Assembly (NCBI GenBank): GCA_021464245.1
Contig: JADCRB010000006.1
Location: 3,896,280 to 3,960,279 of the forward strand
Direction: 5' to 3'
DNA length: 64,000 nucleotides
Source: Carallia brachiata
Lineage: Eukaryota > Streptophyta > Magnoliopsida > Malpighiales > Rhizophoraceae
Positions 1 through 13,166 of this stretch are shown here, in pieces (within the stretch, counting starts at the first letter, position 1; every line of letters starts with the position of its first letter). The translations under genes were made by a program, and so were the position numbers. The notes under the pieces were generated by a model. The model worked only from the letters and a program-made list of their open reading frames with translations. It searched no databases and had not been told where the DNA came from.

Positions 1-444
1 ACCAATTAGTTGTGCTAGCTAATAAACCATATCACTTGTTGAACCTGCAGGTCAATCATAACTAATATATATATATATATATACACACACATTCATATTT
101 CAATAATCTTATAAACTCTAAGTAAATGTAAACATTTATTCCATAATCATAAAAACAAAAACATGCTGAGATAAAAAAAAAAATAAAAGCAAAAGGTTAC
201 TGACTTTTTTGATATTTTATGATAAATTAATGATTTAGCATAAAATATAAATATCAATTGTAATATATTTTAAATAAAATTTTAATTTTAATTCTTAAAA
301 TTTTATATTATAATTCATTAAAGAAACTAAGATTGGAACTCCAATCTTCTCCCTCTTAATGATGGACTAATATTTTACTACAGGCAAAATAATTATAGTA
401 ATAATAATCATAATCATATGAAGCTAGATCTTGGCTTTCCTTAC

Positions 445-1958
445 CAGACTGATAGAGAATCGAGGGCAATCTCAGCTTCTTTGAGCAAACCAGCAATCAA
501 GATGGTTATCTGATAGTACCATGTCTCAAGGCACAACATGACAGCTGATGCTGCTGACAACTTCGTGAAGTCCCACAGCCCTGAGAAGGCCTGCAAACTG
601 AATCCATTCCAAGTCTTTTTGCAAAACATCAAGATGTACACAAACTGTGCCGCCACAACGATCCACCATGACAAGCTCAGCACCAGCGATGCCCCCAAAA
701 GGCCCCATCCCAGTACGTAGATTGCGAGCCAGCTTAGTAAGAGGTGGACCACAAGTGTAGCAACCGATATGTATGCACTAGGGTAGACTATGTTCTGAGC
801 TTGCAAGAACTTTTGTATGGGAAAATTCGCAGCGTAGGCAAATATCTGTGGAATAAGACCATAGACAAAGATTGCGGCTTCGGATGCAATGGTTGCCGAT
901 TCTCCTAGTAAGAGCAAGAGTTGCTTGGAAAATATGTATATTATGGCAAGAGGGATCCCAGTTAACATGAGGAGAATAGTTGCTCTTTGCAAATAAATGC
1001 CCAGCATCTCATACTTGCGTGCCCCATAGGCCTGCCCACACAGCGTCTCCACTGCACTTCCCATCCCTAGCTGCATAAGCAGGCACAATGTCAATAACAT
1101 ACAATTTCACCACAAACATCATATATATTGGAAACAACTTGTGGGGAAAAGTACTCATTTCCGAATTTCCTAGTTGCACATGAGTTTTTGGTCTTATTTG
1201 ATTGAATTTGGTGTTCTCTGTATGAGATTCATATATATACAGTCTTATAGTTATTATTTACAAGTAGGTTGTTTCTGCATTTGAAATCTGTGACTTCTGT
1301 ATTACAATAGTTTTATTATTACGCTAAGCTTCTTCCTTGATTCAATTTGAACGACATAATTGATTTATTGGTACTTGACCTTAAGTTGGTCCATAATACC
1401 ATATACTGGACTCCAGTACTTTTTTTTATTTTTCTTGTCTTTTGGAGCTACTACATAATGGTTAGAGATAGAGGAATAAGGAAAGGACTGAAGTTTTAAC
1501 TTCAGATCCTCGAGCTTTCAACCACCTCAACTAAACCACTTCATTTATTGGTGAGTCTTTTGATGAACTCCAATACCTGCGATAGTAGCATCAAGAAACA
1601 AAGAAATGAAGTTTAAGTCTGAGGAAGTTGAGAGTACCAAAAGGCCATATGCGAAGATTTGGATTCCATTGTTGCCGAGAGAGGAAGCAGCAAGCTCAAG
1701 GTTTCCAAGATGACCACAGAAGATCTGGGTGGAGACGGAAACCACAATACCGAGCACATAAACCACAACTGTTGGTGCTGCTAGCCAAAAGAGGGTTTTC
1801 ATTTCCACTAAAGTGGCTCTTCCGAGTCGCTGTGATTGTGGCAAATCGGTGTCGGATAATATGTGCTCGATCTCAGAGCTAAATCGTTCCATCGATGGTT
1901 GTTTTTCCCATGAAACGGCTTCTTGGGACTCGTTTTCAGTGCATTCGTTAGCATCCAT
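445..1958 (-). CDS. MATE transporter copy 1, exons 1-2 (rest lies left of the window)
   Basis: Exon 1 is 1638-1958 (ATG at 1958, ending in GGCCTTTTG before a GT donor). Exon 2 is 445-1070 (626 nt, acceptor CAG before CTAGGG, donor GTAAGG). Both have the same lengths and phases as in the complete copy at 33747-40195, and the translations differ at only a handful of positions, so the duplication is recent and both appear under constraint. Exons 3-7 would lie left of position 1; positions 1-444 are intron 2. The N-terminal half of a MATE transporter, including CGQAYGA and the [16 protein letters not shown] stretch, is intact with no stop or frameshift. Whether the gene is complete cannot be judged here. 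Confidence 0.85.
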
Positions 1959-4627
1959 GTTCTGCTGTTCTTCCTCGCACTCGCTCACTGTTCATAATTG
2001 GGAGAAGATAGGGCTATTTATAATTAGGAATTTGACAGACAGACATTCAGACGGAGAAGTCTTCTTAATTACTTTGAAATTTTACTAAATTATGCCTCAA
2101 TTTGTTCTAAAATGCTGTTAGACCATCAGAAGTGGCAGTTTAATAGTAATTTATCATGTTGTTCTCAGTATTGATTTGAATTTGAGTTTCTGTGTTGTCG
2201 CTTTTATGCAATTAGAGATATCCAGTATACGTATAACGTATGAGTTTAAAACTCGTTAACACCGTAATTGTGTTTGGGGAAGTCGTTTCAGGTCTAACAG
2301 TATTCGATGGTAGGTCCTTTCTACGAGTGAGGTTAAATGAAGATGCGAACAGTTTAAAAGTCGACATCAACTCACAAATTTAATGACCGTCATACTAGCG
2401 ATAAATCTTCTTTTTCTTCAGTTAAAAAAAATTGTTGTAAAATACTGTTTAATGAAAATGGATCTGATCTTATTAAAAAGAAGGAAAAATATAAGTAAAT
2501 ACGTATGAGTAGAAATACATTAGACACATAATGATCTGAACCGTTATATTGTAAAAATTTTATTTAATTTTAAAAAATAAAAAATAAATGAACTATTAAA
2601 TACTATTAGATTAACTACGTATCTTCTACGTATCTAGTCATATGTGTCTGCGTAATAATCTTCTAAAAAAATGTTAATTGGACCACGGCTCATAGTCCTC
2701 ATAGACTTCATTGACACCATAGAATTATAGATTCAAATCTTGATCAAAACGTAGTGCTAGGGTAGAGGTAATTCTTAATAAATCTGAAGTTTCCTTTCTC
2801 ATAATTTAATAATTCAGTGTAACGGTTCGATTTACCTTTTAATGCACATTGAGTACTATTCTCTTTAAGAAGACTTAGCGCACCTCTACTTTTCGTTCTC
2901 TTGACAAAATTTTGAGGGAAAATGTTAAAAACAAAAAGAATGGTGGTTGGAAGGGAAGCTCAGGCATACAATGGGAAGGTGGCTTCAGCTACTATCTGTG
3001 TGAACAGAATGGAAAGGGAACTCAATTTTCAAATTTAAAGTTGCAATCTGAACAAAATAATTAAAAAAAAAAATAAAAGAGTGAAATGCTCTGTCGAGTT
3101 GGACATGCGTTTTCTTTGCAAAATACCCTAGACGTTTTGAGATAACTGAAGGATAATTATCAAACCCAACTAGGAAACAGGTTAGATTTGATAATTGAGG
3201 AAACGAGGATCTTGCTGTCCTGTAATAAGATTACTAGATTACTCACTCTGTCACTCAATTGGAGGTGCAATTCATTTTATTTTTTATTTGGGTGTAACAG
3301 AATGGATGTACAATTCTAAAAGAAAGGAAATAAAAGGTATAAAATAAATAAAATAGCAAAAACGTTGGAAAAATATATATGTGCTTCACTATAACTGTAT
3401 TTTAAGTAGTATTAAAGTGACCGTGCAGTATATATGATAATATCTGACAATTTATTTACTTTTTTCCTTCAATTTCAATGATTTAACAATCTATAATACT
3501 TTAATCTCATTTTAATTTTACTTCAAAAATCCTACTAAGAATTTTCTAATATAAACTAGGGGAACAATTTGCCAAAATGACCAAAGATATGTACCACAAT
3601 ATTTAGAAAAATAATGATATACATCAAAAAAAATCGTATCATGAAATATTTTAAAATTTATAATTATGAAAAGATTCATCCACCTCTTTCCTTTTCTGAT
3701 TTAATGGTATTAAAAAAAATTAAATTTTATTTTCATAATTATAAATTTTGAGATATATTATAACACGGTTTTTTTTTATGATATATATTGTTTCTCTATC
3801 AAAAAATGGACTTCAATATGAGCAACAGTTTACTAGAGGCAAGAGGCCTCCCCACAATTCACATTTATCAAACCAAAAATACCTAATATTCTCATTCGCG
3901 GTACCAATATGAGCTCTGCTCCAAAAGTTTTCGTTAGCCCACAAAAGAAGAAAAAGGGTACATAAACAAAAGTTTTCCTATGTCCATGTACACGGATGAG
4001 ATCATATGTAACCCAAAAAAAAAAAAAATGAGAGTTTGATTTTTCTCTCCCCAATTGAGTGAATATGCAATAAACTCTATTGAATATGCAATTGACCCAT
4101 TATAATTTATAACAAGTATTGCACAATCATATCAATCTTATTGCACATTCACTCAGATTTCTTGCACATGCAAACGTTCTTAGCAAAAGTTCAAATTTCA
4201 GAAAAAAAAAGAAAATTTAATTTAATTTATGTGGCTACCTGTCCTTGTACCCAAGCTTCCAACTAAATGTCTTTCCAAATTGTGGTGTCGTTTATCTGAG
4301 TATTATTTCTGTGAATCCAACAACTATTCTTTTCTTATAGTCATATTTATGACTGGTAGAGCACATTTGTAGGTCGTCTTTCCACTTGCAAAAGTTGTGT
4401 TTCTTTATCTGGGTTGGGCTGATCATATGTAACATGGCATTAATGGTGGACAATTATTGGAAGGATTTTCATGCTGGGAGCCAACTTTTTTCTTGTTCAA
4501 AAATACTTTTCGGGCACAAGAATGATATAAACAATTGGATACAATTTATAATTAAAATAACGTAAATATTATCAAATTATTAACAAAATTGAGTTAATCA
4601 ATAGAGAAAAAATAAAGTATTTATATC
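1959..4627. other. Upstream region of MATE copy 1, no gene
   Basis: AT-rich DNA without a credible ORF. It is colinear with 40226-43985 and, more distantly, with 17400-21700. Relative to those copies it lacks the hAT-like MITE (41504-42018) and the fold-back MITE (43171-43680), so it serves as an empty-site reference. It ends exactly where the gypsy element begins. Confidence 0.6.
2014..2022 (-). promoter_or_regulatory. TATA box of MATE copy 1
   Basis: Minus strand TATAAATAG, identical in sequence and spacing to the element ahead of the complete copy. About 2.6 kb of upstream DNA (1989-4627) is shared with 40230-43985. Confidence 0.6.
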
Positions 4628-5406
4628 TGTAACGGGCATAAATTTCGAACTTGTAATAATTAGACTCGAACATACAAACACAAATTACAAATAAAAATTT
4701 AAAATAAAAAAAAATTTACGTGAGATCGATATTCGTAAATCTTTCGATTAGTATTCTTTTGTGACTCTATCAAGGGCTGCACGAGTTTGATCTTAACAGA
4801 AATAATTCTACAGCTTTATTTTGAACTAGGTAGTACTGAAATTGGATCTGATATAGACATTTAGACTATGGTTAAGAACCGCAGAGATTTGATCTGATTC
4901 GATCTGACTTGATTTCACCGAGGTTCGAATGGACTTATTCTCGAATGAACTTTCTGAACTTTACTGAGGGCCGTATGAGTTTTTGATCTCAATCAGATTT
5001 GTAACATTTTGATATTTTTAGATTTATAGTGATCAGATAATATAAACCCAAAAATAAATTTAGAAATGGATACAACAAATTTTTTGGAGTTTATATCTGA
5101 AATATCTCTCAAAAAGGAGTTATAAGAGTATACTGCAGAGTAAAAACATATAGGAAAAGGAGAAATTTTTTTGAGAGATTTTCAAAATTTTCTTTTTCTT
5201 TTAAATTCTTTGTATTTTTCTGTTTATAGATTTATTGAATATGTTTTGAATTAGGGGGATGACCTATTTATAAGACTATTTTCCCATATGAAAATTACAT
5301 GGGAAAGGAAGAAATCCCTTTTTCGTGTCGGCATTGTCAATTTCAAATTTGCGAACGCCGACAATGGACATTTGACTGACTTTCCTTATTTTTTAATATG
5401 TTTACA
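4628..5406 (-). repeat. 3' LTR of the gypsy element
   Basis: Begins TGTAAC and ends GTTTACA on the plus strand. A TATA box reads TATAAATAGG on the minus strand near 5265. It is related along most of its length to the solo LTR at 13952-14820, but the U3 part differs: it lacks the GTCGAC-containing tandem repeats. A short purine-rich stretch to the right (minus strand around 5407-5425) is the likely polypurine tract. Confidence 0.75.
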
Positions 5407-7442
5407 AATGCCTCCATTTCAAGGGTCGGTACGGAAAAATTTTGCGAACGTGATATGAGATGTTTTGATGAATACTGAATGTTGAAGTCTTCTATATCCG
5501 GTAGTCCAACTGTTATTGGATCACAATAGGAATCTGATTCGATATTGAGGAAGTCAACAGTCCAGCCAATATAGAAATTGAAGTCTTGGCGCTAGGTAAC
5601 GTCGAGCTTTCATAGCTCGCAAAGGAATTTTTATATGTATTGAAGTTTTATAGCTCTAGTGAGGATGATCCAATAGGTAAAGAACTTGAATCTCCCCATA
5701 AGTAAGGCCCAAGACTACAGAACTTTAAGGTTGCACATAGGGAGACGAGATGTAGTGATGATTCCCGAGTCTGCTCCGACGTAAGGCTTTCCTGTACGTC
5801 GCTGCATCTGAAGGAAGATGAGGATAATTGCAGTTTCTCATCCCTCTGTGGTAGACGTGAATTAAAGAGAGTGGTTGGAACTCCATGACACCGATGACAT
5901 TGGAGACTGAGTTTCGAGGGCTTTTAAGCAGCCCTAGAAGAGGACTACTTTTTTTCTCAACTCGTGCGCCTCCAACTTATTAATCAAAGAACTTCCTGAA
6001 ACAAGTGTAGAGACTAGCAATTTTCTTTTTGAGAAAAAGAAGAGTTGAGGGGTAAGTGTTATAACTCGGGTATGCAGAATATATATACATACACCAAAGA
6101 TTTATATTTATTTATTTATTTTTTTTTTCTTGAAAAGTCAAAAGAAGGTATGCAGAATCTAGTAGGACCCTCTACGTCCCTTTCCCGCATAAGAGACAAA
6201 AGAGGTAGCGGCTAATGCGCGTTACGAAAGTTATTACCGTGTGCTGCTAAAGTTGTTGCACCTTATCTTGTCAGCTGTCTTGGCGAGGCCCGAGGCGCAG
6301 CTCCAAATCAAGGCCGGCCTCGTCCGGTGGGCCAATGATGTTGACATCACTGGAACCTTCCGGTTGGTTGATGCTGCTTGAATATTCTGAAAAGAGAGAA
6401 AAAGTTTCGCCAGAGTGGCTTCTTTCTGCTAGAAAAGTTCCTCCTGAACTTAAGTGCCTAGGAAGGATGAACCCTTGGCTGACTCCGTAAGATCACCAAG
6501 ACCAGTACGAATGCTCCCATAGGCTACAGCTTTGATCAACATATCGTGGAGAGACCAGTGCAGTGGTGGAACTCGGACCTATTTCATTTGATGGTGAAGT
6601 TGTACCGGTAAGATCTATTATAGGAACAGTAAACTGTGCTTTGAAAATTGCATCTCTTAGCGCCGCTTTCTCCATGTTTCTCCGATTCTGAAACAAAAAA
6701 TATACATTTTTTTCCTTCGACTGCCCCTAGGGGCGCAGTCGTGAGATAAGTTAGAATTTGTGATTAGTTAGGGACAATACCTCCATTGTTGTAGAAGAAC
6801 TCCTCCAAAATTTACAGTTGCGCTATATTTGGGTGCCATCTTTTTTGAGGTGACCTTTATTCTTCATTAACCTATTATTCTATAAATGGTTCCATTTTTC
6901 TACTACAGAGGAACAAAGGTCTGATATTCAGGGAAGACTCAGACTCAAACTCACGATCGCTTTTATATTTTTTGGTCGTTCACAGTTTATACTCATGTGG
7001 ACTAGGAGTTGGATTGGATGTTGAGTGTTTGGATTTTGGATTTGGATTTAAGCTTTCAGGTTTTGGATTTGTGCACGGGCTTCTAGATTTGAGCTCGAGT
7101 GTTTGGTTTTTAGATTGGCTTTAGTTTTTTTGGATTTGGGTTTGGGCTTTTGGATTTGGGTCGAGTGTTTAGGTTTCTGGACTTGGGCTTTTGGATTTGG
7201 GGTCGAGTGTTTGGATTTTGGATTTGGACTTGATTTTCAGGCTTTGGGGTTGGGTTTGAGTTTTCTGATTTGGGCTCAAGTGTTTGGACTTGAACTTTCG
7301 AGTTTAGACTTTCGCCTAAGCTTTCAGATCGGGACTTACGAATTTTTTTTCTTTTTTGATTTTTTGATTTTTTTGATTTTCCTTTTTTTAAACATATTTA
7401 CATATAATACTACTTCAGAAATTTACTATTGATCGGGCCAAT
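5407..7442 (-). other. Noncoding 3' region of the gypsy element
   Basis: Lies between integrase and the 3' LTR, as is usual in Tat-clade elements. The minus strand has one small open stretch (6493-6696, 67 residues) that I do not recognise. 7000-7330 is a low-complexity block described separately. Confidence 0.55.
7000..7330. repeat. Degenerate short tandem repeat inside the gypsy 3' region
   Basis: Imperfect units around GAGTGTTTGGATTTTGG and GGATTTGGGCTTTTGG recur many times over 330 bp. They create a 109-residue open frame made almost only of F, L, G and W (7103-7432), which is an artefact of composition and not a protein. Confidence 0.7.
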
Positions 7443-8392
7443 TCAGACGCCTTCTTGGCCTGACATCATGTAAGTGTTGTGAGTATAGGCCTCCTGCACT
7501 AAGTGTGACTCGTCCCATTTGGAAGTAAGTTTGTCATTAGGCCGGTCTTTCAAATTGATGGGCCATTGTACTGCAAGAACAAGGTTTCCAACTTGAAAAG
7601 ATTGAGGGCGGACCCTGCGGTTGAACATGTTGGTGAGTCGGGCTTGGCAGCACTCAAGTTGCTGTTGTGCTTCGAGTCTCCTTTCATCAAGGCTTCTAAC
7701 TCATCCAGACATAGACAAGCATTCTCCTCCTGTGTAAATCCTTCCAGAACAACCATGTGCAGAGATGGAATCTGTATTTCCAACGGCATTATTGCTTCGA
7801 CGCCATAAACAAGTGAGTATGGCGTCGCCTGTGTTGGAGTCTGGTAAGTTGTACGATACGCCCATAATGCCTCCAAAATTCTGTCATGGCAATCTCTGTT
7901 GGATTTAGAGATTGCCTTCCACAATAGATTACACATAGTCTTATTGAATGCTTCAGCTAAACCGTTAGCTGAGGCATTGTACATAGATGATTTGTACTGT
8001 TTGAATTTGAACTTCTCGTAGAGCTTGTCCATCAAGCTGTTGTAGAACTGCTTGCTGTTATCAGTAATGATGAACCAAGGAACTCCATAACGATAAATCA
8101 GATGAGTCCGGATGAAGTTGACAACATGTTCTTTTTTTACTTCCCTTAGTGGAATAGATTCGGCCCATTTTGAAAAATAATCTGTTGCTGCGAGAATGTA
8201 GAGGTGGCCTACAGATGACTTTGGCAAGGGCCCCACTAAGTCGAGACTCCAAACTTCAAAGGGCCAAGACGAGACAGTTGGATACAGTGGCTCTAGTGGT
8301 TGATGTTTGTAATTGGCATGAAATTGACAAGCTTGATAGGTATTAGTAAACTCAATGAAATCACGTACCATGGTTGGCCAGTAGTATCCCAT
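7443..8392 (-). pseudogene. Gypsy integrase domain
   Basis: The frame 7550-8392 reads a retroviral-type integrase core: WSLDLVGPLP carries the first catalytic Asp, and IITDNSKQFYN holds the second Asp where most relatives have DNGTQF. AEAFNKTM covers the position of the catalytic Glu. The overlapping frame 7443-7628 continues into the C-terminal domain (SFQVGNLVLAVQ, LTSKWDESHLVQEAY), so a frameshift lies near 7600. No chromodomain is seen, as expected for Tat. Confidence 0.8.
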
Positions 8393-8558
8393 CCTTTTGA
8401 GTTAAAAATGCAACTTAGGCCTTGATTGATGTCCGCCATAAACACCAGAATGTGCTTCAGCGATAGCTTATTTTGCCTCTTCATTACCTAGGCAGCAAAG
8501 TTAAACTCCATCAGAAGACCTTCGATACAGAGCATCATTGAGATTATGAAGCGGGGGT

Positions 8559-9272
8559 CTAGTCGTTGAATTTCTGTCTTATGACGATGATCATCGGGCA
8601 ACTTCCCGTGCTGTAGGTAGTCAATGATTGGTTGACGCCAATCCTCATCCTCCGCAAGACGTACAGGTACGCGTTGGCTACTGTTGTTTCTTCATCATCC
8701 TTCTGCGGCACGATCCATTTCTGGCATACGGCAACAACTGTAGCCTGAATTTCTGACTTTGCAAGAAAAGTGGCTAGGTTAACCAACGCGCCTACCTGAG
8801 TGTTTTCTCGTCGAGGCACATGCTCCAAGGCGATACTTTCAAATTCATCCATTAGCTGTCGAGCACGTTGATGGTAAGGTGCAAGGTCCTCTTTTTTCAT
8901 ATCATACAACCCTGTAAGTTGGTTGATGACGAGCTGAGAATCTTCATAGACTTCTATAGTTCGAATCTTTATATCGACAGTCATTTGAAGACCAATGATT
9001 AAAGCCTAATATTTAGCAACATTATTTGAACATAACTCACCGAGAATGATAGCATATGATGGTATTTGTCGTTTTGGAGTGACAAACATTATGCTGACAC
9101 CAGCACCATCACGTCTTGCTGCACTATCAAAGAGCATTATCCATGGTGGCAGTGTCCCAATGTAAAAGACCTCTTCATCCGGAAGATCATCTGTGAACTT
9201 CCAATCGGACAGGACAGGGTGATCTGCAAGGGTGTTCGCTAGAGCTTGTCCTTTAACTGCTTTTTTAGGCAC
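8559..9272 (-). pseudogene. Second (archaeal-type) RNase H of the gypsy element
   Basis: Two frames, 9006-9272 and 8559-8984, together cover the extra RNase H that marks Tat elements. The first carries LFDSAARRDGAGVSIMF with the first catalytic Asp. The second carries YEDSQLVINQLTG and the late HVPRREN motif. They are separated by a break near 8990. Confidence 0.7.
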
Positions 9273-9290
9273 GTAGACAATGTCGTAGCT

Positions 9291-9548
9291 TTATAGAATT
9301 ACTGTCCACTTGGCAAGTCGTCCTGACAAGATTGGTCCTGACAAGTAATATAGGGCAACTTCCTTTTCTTGCTTATTTTCCTGTGCAAGCAGGGCTCCCA
9401 AAGACATTTCTTTTGCTGCAATATAGAGAATCAACGACTTTCCTTGAATTAAAGCATTCAGGACTGGTGGATTGAAAAGGTACTTCTTAATACTCTTGAA
9501 GGCTTTGCTGCAAGTTTCGTCCCACTCGAAGTTAACATTCTTCTTCAT
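9291..9548 (-). pseudogene. RNase H (RT-linked) of the gypsy element
   Basis: Reads FEWDETCSKAFKSIKKYL followed by LILYIAAKEMSLGALLAQE, the usual RT-connection/RNase H start. The first Asp of that RNase H (normally LYLAVSD-like) is not apparent. The frame then breaks near 9300. Confidence 0.65.
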
Positions 9549-9617
9549 CAGCCGATGGAAAGGTTGACACCTCCCAGTTAAGTTGGAAATGAAATGACGA
9601 ATGTAGGCCAGCTTTCC

Positions 9618-9947
9618 TTATAGACTTCGCGGCTCGTGCAGGTTTTTAGGTTTAGGCATCTTTTGAATTGTCTCAACCTTTGACTGATCAACTTCAATTT
9701 TACGATAGTGCACCACGAACCCAAGAAAGTTGCCTGATGTGACACCGAATGCGTATTCGAGAGGGTTCATTTTAAGCTGATGCCTGCGATGTCTTTCAAA
9801 CACCGTTCTGAGATCCTCGAGGTGGTCATTGCGCTCCTTAGTTTTTATCACTAAGTCATTGACATAAATTTTATGCAGCATGTCATCAAAAATTTTTGGC
9901 AAGACACTCTGATAAGTGGCGCCGACATTTTTTAATCCAAATGGCAT
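9618..9947 (-). pseudogene. Reverse transcriptase, palm and thumb part, gypsy
   Basis: MPFGLKNVGATYQ and KIYVNDLVIKT show the RT palm; the catalytic YVDD box has become YVND. It is followed by HLEDLRTVFERHRRHQLKMN and FLGFVVHYRKIEVD, the conserved downstream motifs. The catalytic change means the enzyme is dead even if the frame were restored. Confidence 0.8.
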
Positions 9948-10166
9948 AATTTTGTATCAGTATATTCCTTTTGGGGTGCAGAATGCTGTCAACTCCTAAT
10001 CTTCTGGTGCCATTCTGATTTGGTTATAACCTAAAGAACCATCCATGAAAGATAATGCTTTGTGACCCGTTGTTGCATCAACTGTGATCTTTGTTATGGG
10101 CAATTGAAAGTTATCTTTCGGACAGGCCCTGTTAAGATCTCGAAAATCAACACATACCCTTAGTTG

Positions 10167-10391
10167 TCAATTCTTCTTTTTTACCGAAACTATGTTGGCA
10201 ATCCACGCTTGGTAGGTGACCTCTCGGATGAAGTCAGCATTAATCAGCTTGTTAACCTCCTCCTCGATTTGTGAAATGAATTCTGAACAGAACCGTCGTT
10301 GTGGCTGCTTGACAAAACGAACACCCTTCTTTACTGTTAGACAATGCACCGCAATCTTCGGGTCAAGTCTGGACATTTTTTGTAACTTCAT
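10167..10391 (-). pseudogene. Reverse transcriptase, N-terminal part, gypsy
   Basis: Contains DPKIAVHCLTVKKGVRFVKQ, then FIREVTYQAWIANIVSVKKK, the conserved entry to RT in Tat elements. It is separated from the palm fragment by stops between 9950 and 10165. Confidence 0.75.
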
Positions 10392-11234
10392 GTAAACGTG
10401 TCCCTGTATTGACTTAATACCTAAACATATTCTTACTCTTCTTCTGTAGTAAGTAAAGCTCTTACAAATGTAGGTCGGGATTCTTCTAAGAAGCCAAGAT
10501 TGACCTCCTTGAACTCATCAACAATTGTCTGGCCACCATCCTCAAGTTTCGGGGGAGCATCCTTTACTTTGCCGTCCGATGAGTCGGAATCGGCCTCCTC
10601 GCTAATTGTGACATATAATGCAGAGATCTTGACTTCATCTTCTCTATTTGATTGGACAGGCCTATCCTGTTTGGTGGTGATGGTGATGGCACATACATCT
10701 AGGTGACTTCTCCTAACAGTCTAAACCAGGTCAGGACTGTAATGATTAAGAAGTGGTGTCATGTGTGGATGGCAGCATACCCATTGTGCTCGGGTTTGAG
10801 AAGTCATAGCCTACCTTGACCAAGAGCTTGTATGCATTAGGATCGAATCCTTCGTGTGTTCTTCTTTCTAGAAGTGAACCACCTTCAACTGCCCCCGTGA
10901 GTGGTCTAACGAAGCCTTTTAATGGTTTTAAGGACAAAACCAGCTTAATCTTTGGTATTTGCGGAGTGTGAGTCTCCTTCAAGTTGTGTAGTTCTTTTGT
11001 CTTGGATTGACTGTGTCCTTTCTCTTGTTTAGGATTTATGCAATAAGAGAAAGGAGGCTGACCTTCTGGACATCGTGACTTTGGCACGTAACGTAGGACC
11101 GTAGTGGAGTTTGAGGATGCAACCTCTTACAGGCGAAACTCAGCAAGTTGTGGCAGCTTTCCATCTGTCAGAGTTTGAGGTTGTGCATTTATAAAGTCTT
11201 TGAAAGCTTTTCCTTCTTTGAGAATGCCCCCAGT

Positions 11235-11516
11235 TCAGGTACCTTTTGATGGAACGATTTCCGGATTGTCTGTGTCAGTGTAGAAGACTGCATCCGCCAA
11301 ATGTGATTCAGCAGCATCAAATGGCTTTAAGCCGGCATTGACTTTTTGAACGTCGCCCTTGTAGTACTTGAAGCACTGATGCAAGCTTGAAAGTAAAACT
11401 CCATTTCTATGAATCCACGGTCGTCCTAGCAACATCTTATACGTGGTACGCGTATCAATCACATGAAATAGCGTGCTAGAAGTGAGATTACTGATAGTTA
11501 GCTCCAAACGAATCAT
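11235..11516 (-). pseudogene. Aspartic protease region of the gypsy element
   Basis: Shows YKMLLGRPWIHRNGVLLSSL followed by HQCFKYY, the C-terminal hallmark of Tat proteases. The catalytic DTG lies outside this open frame and was not seen. An open stretch at 10746-11087 between protease and RT is unrecognised polyprotein. Confidence 0.65.
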
Positions 11517-12516
11517 CTCAATTACTTTTATCCTCCTTGATTAAAGCCATAAATCATCAAGCGGCTGTCTGATAACTCATCCATGCCGATGTCGAGCTCC
11601 TTTATAGTGAATTTTGAGATAATATTAACTGCCGAATCATTGTCGATCCGAATACGTCAGACCTTCTATTCTCTCACATAACTTGATACATACAGTGACC
11701 AATTGTGAGGTTTGGACCCCAGCAGGAGATCGTCATCAGAAAATGAGATAGCGAGAGTAACATCCAACGTGATTTTGGGCTGCCTGATGCTCCATCAAGC
11801 TGGAATTACTTGATGGCACAGATCCAGCTGAGGTGTGGAGAGTGTTGTTGACTTGGTTCTGCCACACTTTAATTGATTACAAAGTTGCAAATAGCTGAGG
11901 GTTAGCGAGAAGAGTTTGAAGAGCTTCATATACCTTCTCCATTGTCGACTTTTTGTCATCGAGCTGTTCCTCCTTATGGTGTGTCACCTTTTCTGATATA
12001 TTTGAAGTGATGGTGGTATGGTTTGCCGAGGTTATGCCTTCTTGGTCTAGAATGATTTTATTCTAACTCTTGAGCTTCATGATTAGCTCCTTCAGGACGA
12101 AACACTTTTCAGTTGGATGACTTTCTGTGCGGTGATATTTGCAAAATCTTGGATCGCCGACTCGATCCTTTTTATTCGGCCGCTTGCACCTTGAGAATTC
12201 GATCATCTTTGCCTCCAAAAGTTGGTCAAGAATGTCAAGGACATCTGAGTTGGGGAATGGATATTAATTCTGCTCCAACTCTCGTAATGCCACCTTCCGC
12301 CTTTCCTGTTGTTTTGGCTGAGTTATTTGGGATAGGGGATTTACCTTAGCTTTGGCTCCCACTTTTATCAGTGTGGCTCTAATAGTCATCACTTTTTTTT
12401 TTTTCTTGAGCTGTTGGGTTTCTTAATCTCCCATATGCGTCCTTACTGGTCCAGCTGGATGGGAACCGTGCCCCATGAAGTCTAGATGCTTATCTCCATA
12501 TCATTTGCGCAGGTCG

Positions 12517-12723
12517 TCAGTTTTTCGAAGGTTCGGGTTTTAATGCCTGCAGGATGTATAACAGCTCCCAATGCATTCCATAGATACACATCTCCACGGC
12601 AGAAGTCTCTATCAAACGATCTTTGCAATCCAAGCTGAGAGCACGCCATCTGTTGATGTATTCGACAACAGACTCTCGTTTCCTTTGTTTGGTGCTGGTA
12701 AACTCCATCATACTTAAAATCAT
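12517..12723 (-). pseudogene. Gag fragment of the gypsy element
   Basis: TKQRKRESVVEYINRWRALS matches the retrotransposon gag core (Retrotrans_gag type). The flanking gag frames (11800-13160) are broken; a zinc knuckle was not found. Confidence 0.65.
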
Positions 12724-13166
12724 TTGAGTACTGAAAATCTATTGAGGAATTGTCGTTGTAGTTGTTCCCAACTGTCGATTGATTCTAATTTAAGATTTAT
12801 GAATTAGGTAAAAGCGGTCTCCCTGAGTGAACGAACGAATTGCTTTACCAAAAACTCTTCGTAAGTCCCTGCGTTGTTGCAGGTTTCAACAAAGTGAGCG
12901 ATTTGCTGTTTAGGGTCGTCTCGTCCGTCGAATTGTTAAAATTTGGGCGGCTGGTAGCCCAAAGGCACGTTGAGACTTTCGATCCGTCTGGTGTATGGTT
13001 TGACGTACATTTGTAATCCTTAGAATGATGTAACTTGTTGTAGGCGAATCGTATTAGTTATCATATCCTGCAATTGTTGAACAAATAGCGAAGTTATAGA
13101 ATTTGAGGGTGGCAGTTGTGTAGAACTACCTGGTTGATTTTTTGTAGTGAAGATGTCGGTTGGTAT

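Noticed and set aside
1545..1988. Start of MATE copy 1 at 1988 and of the complete copy at 40225
   Set aside because: Both begin with GTG, not ATG; the first in-frame ATG is at 1958 and 40195, matching the start of copy 2 at 17399.
7103..7432. 109-residue open frame rich in F, L, G and W
   Set aside because: Produced by a GGATTTGG-type low-complexity repeat in the gypsy 3' region; no domain and the wrong strand for the element.
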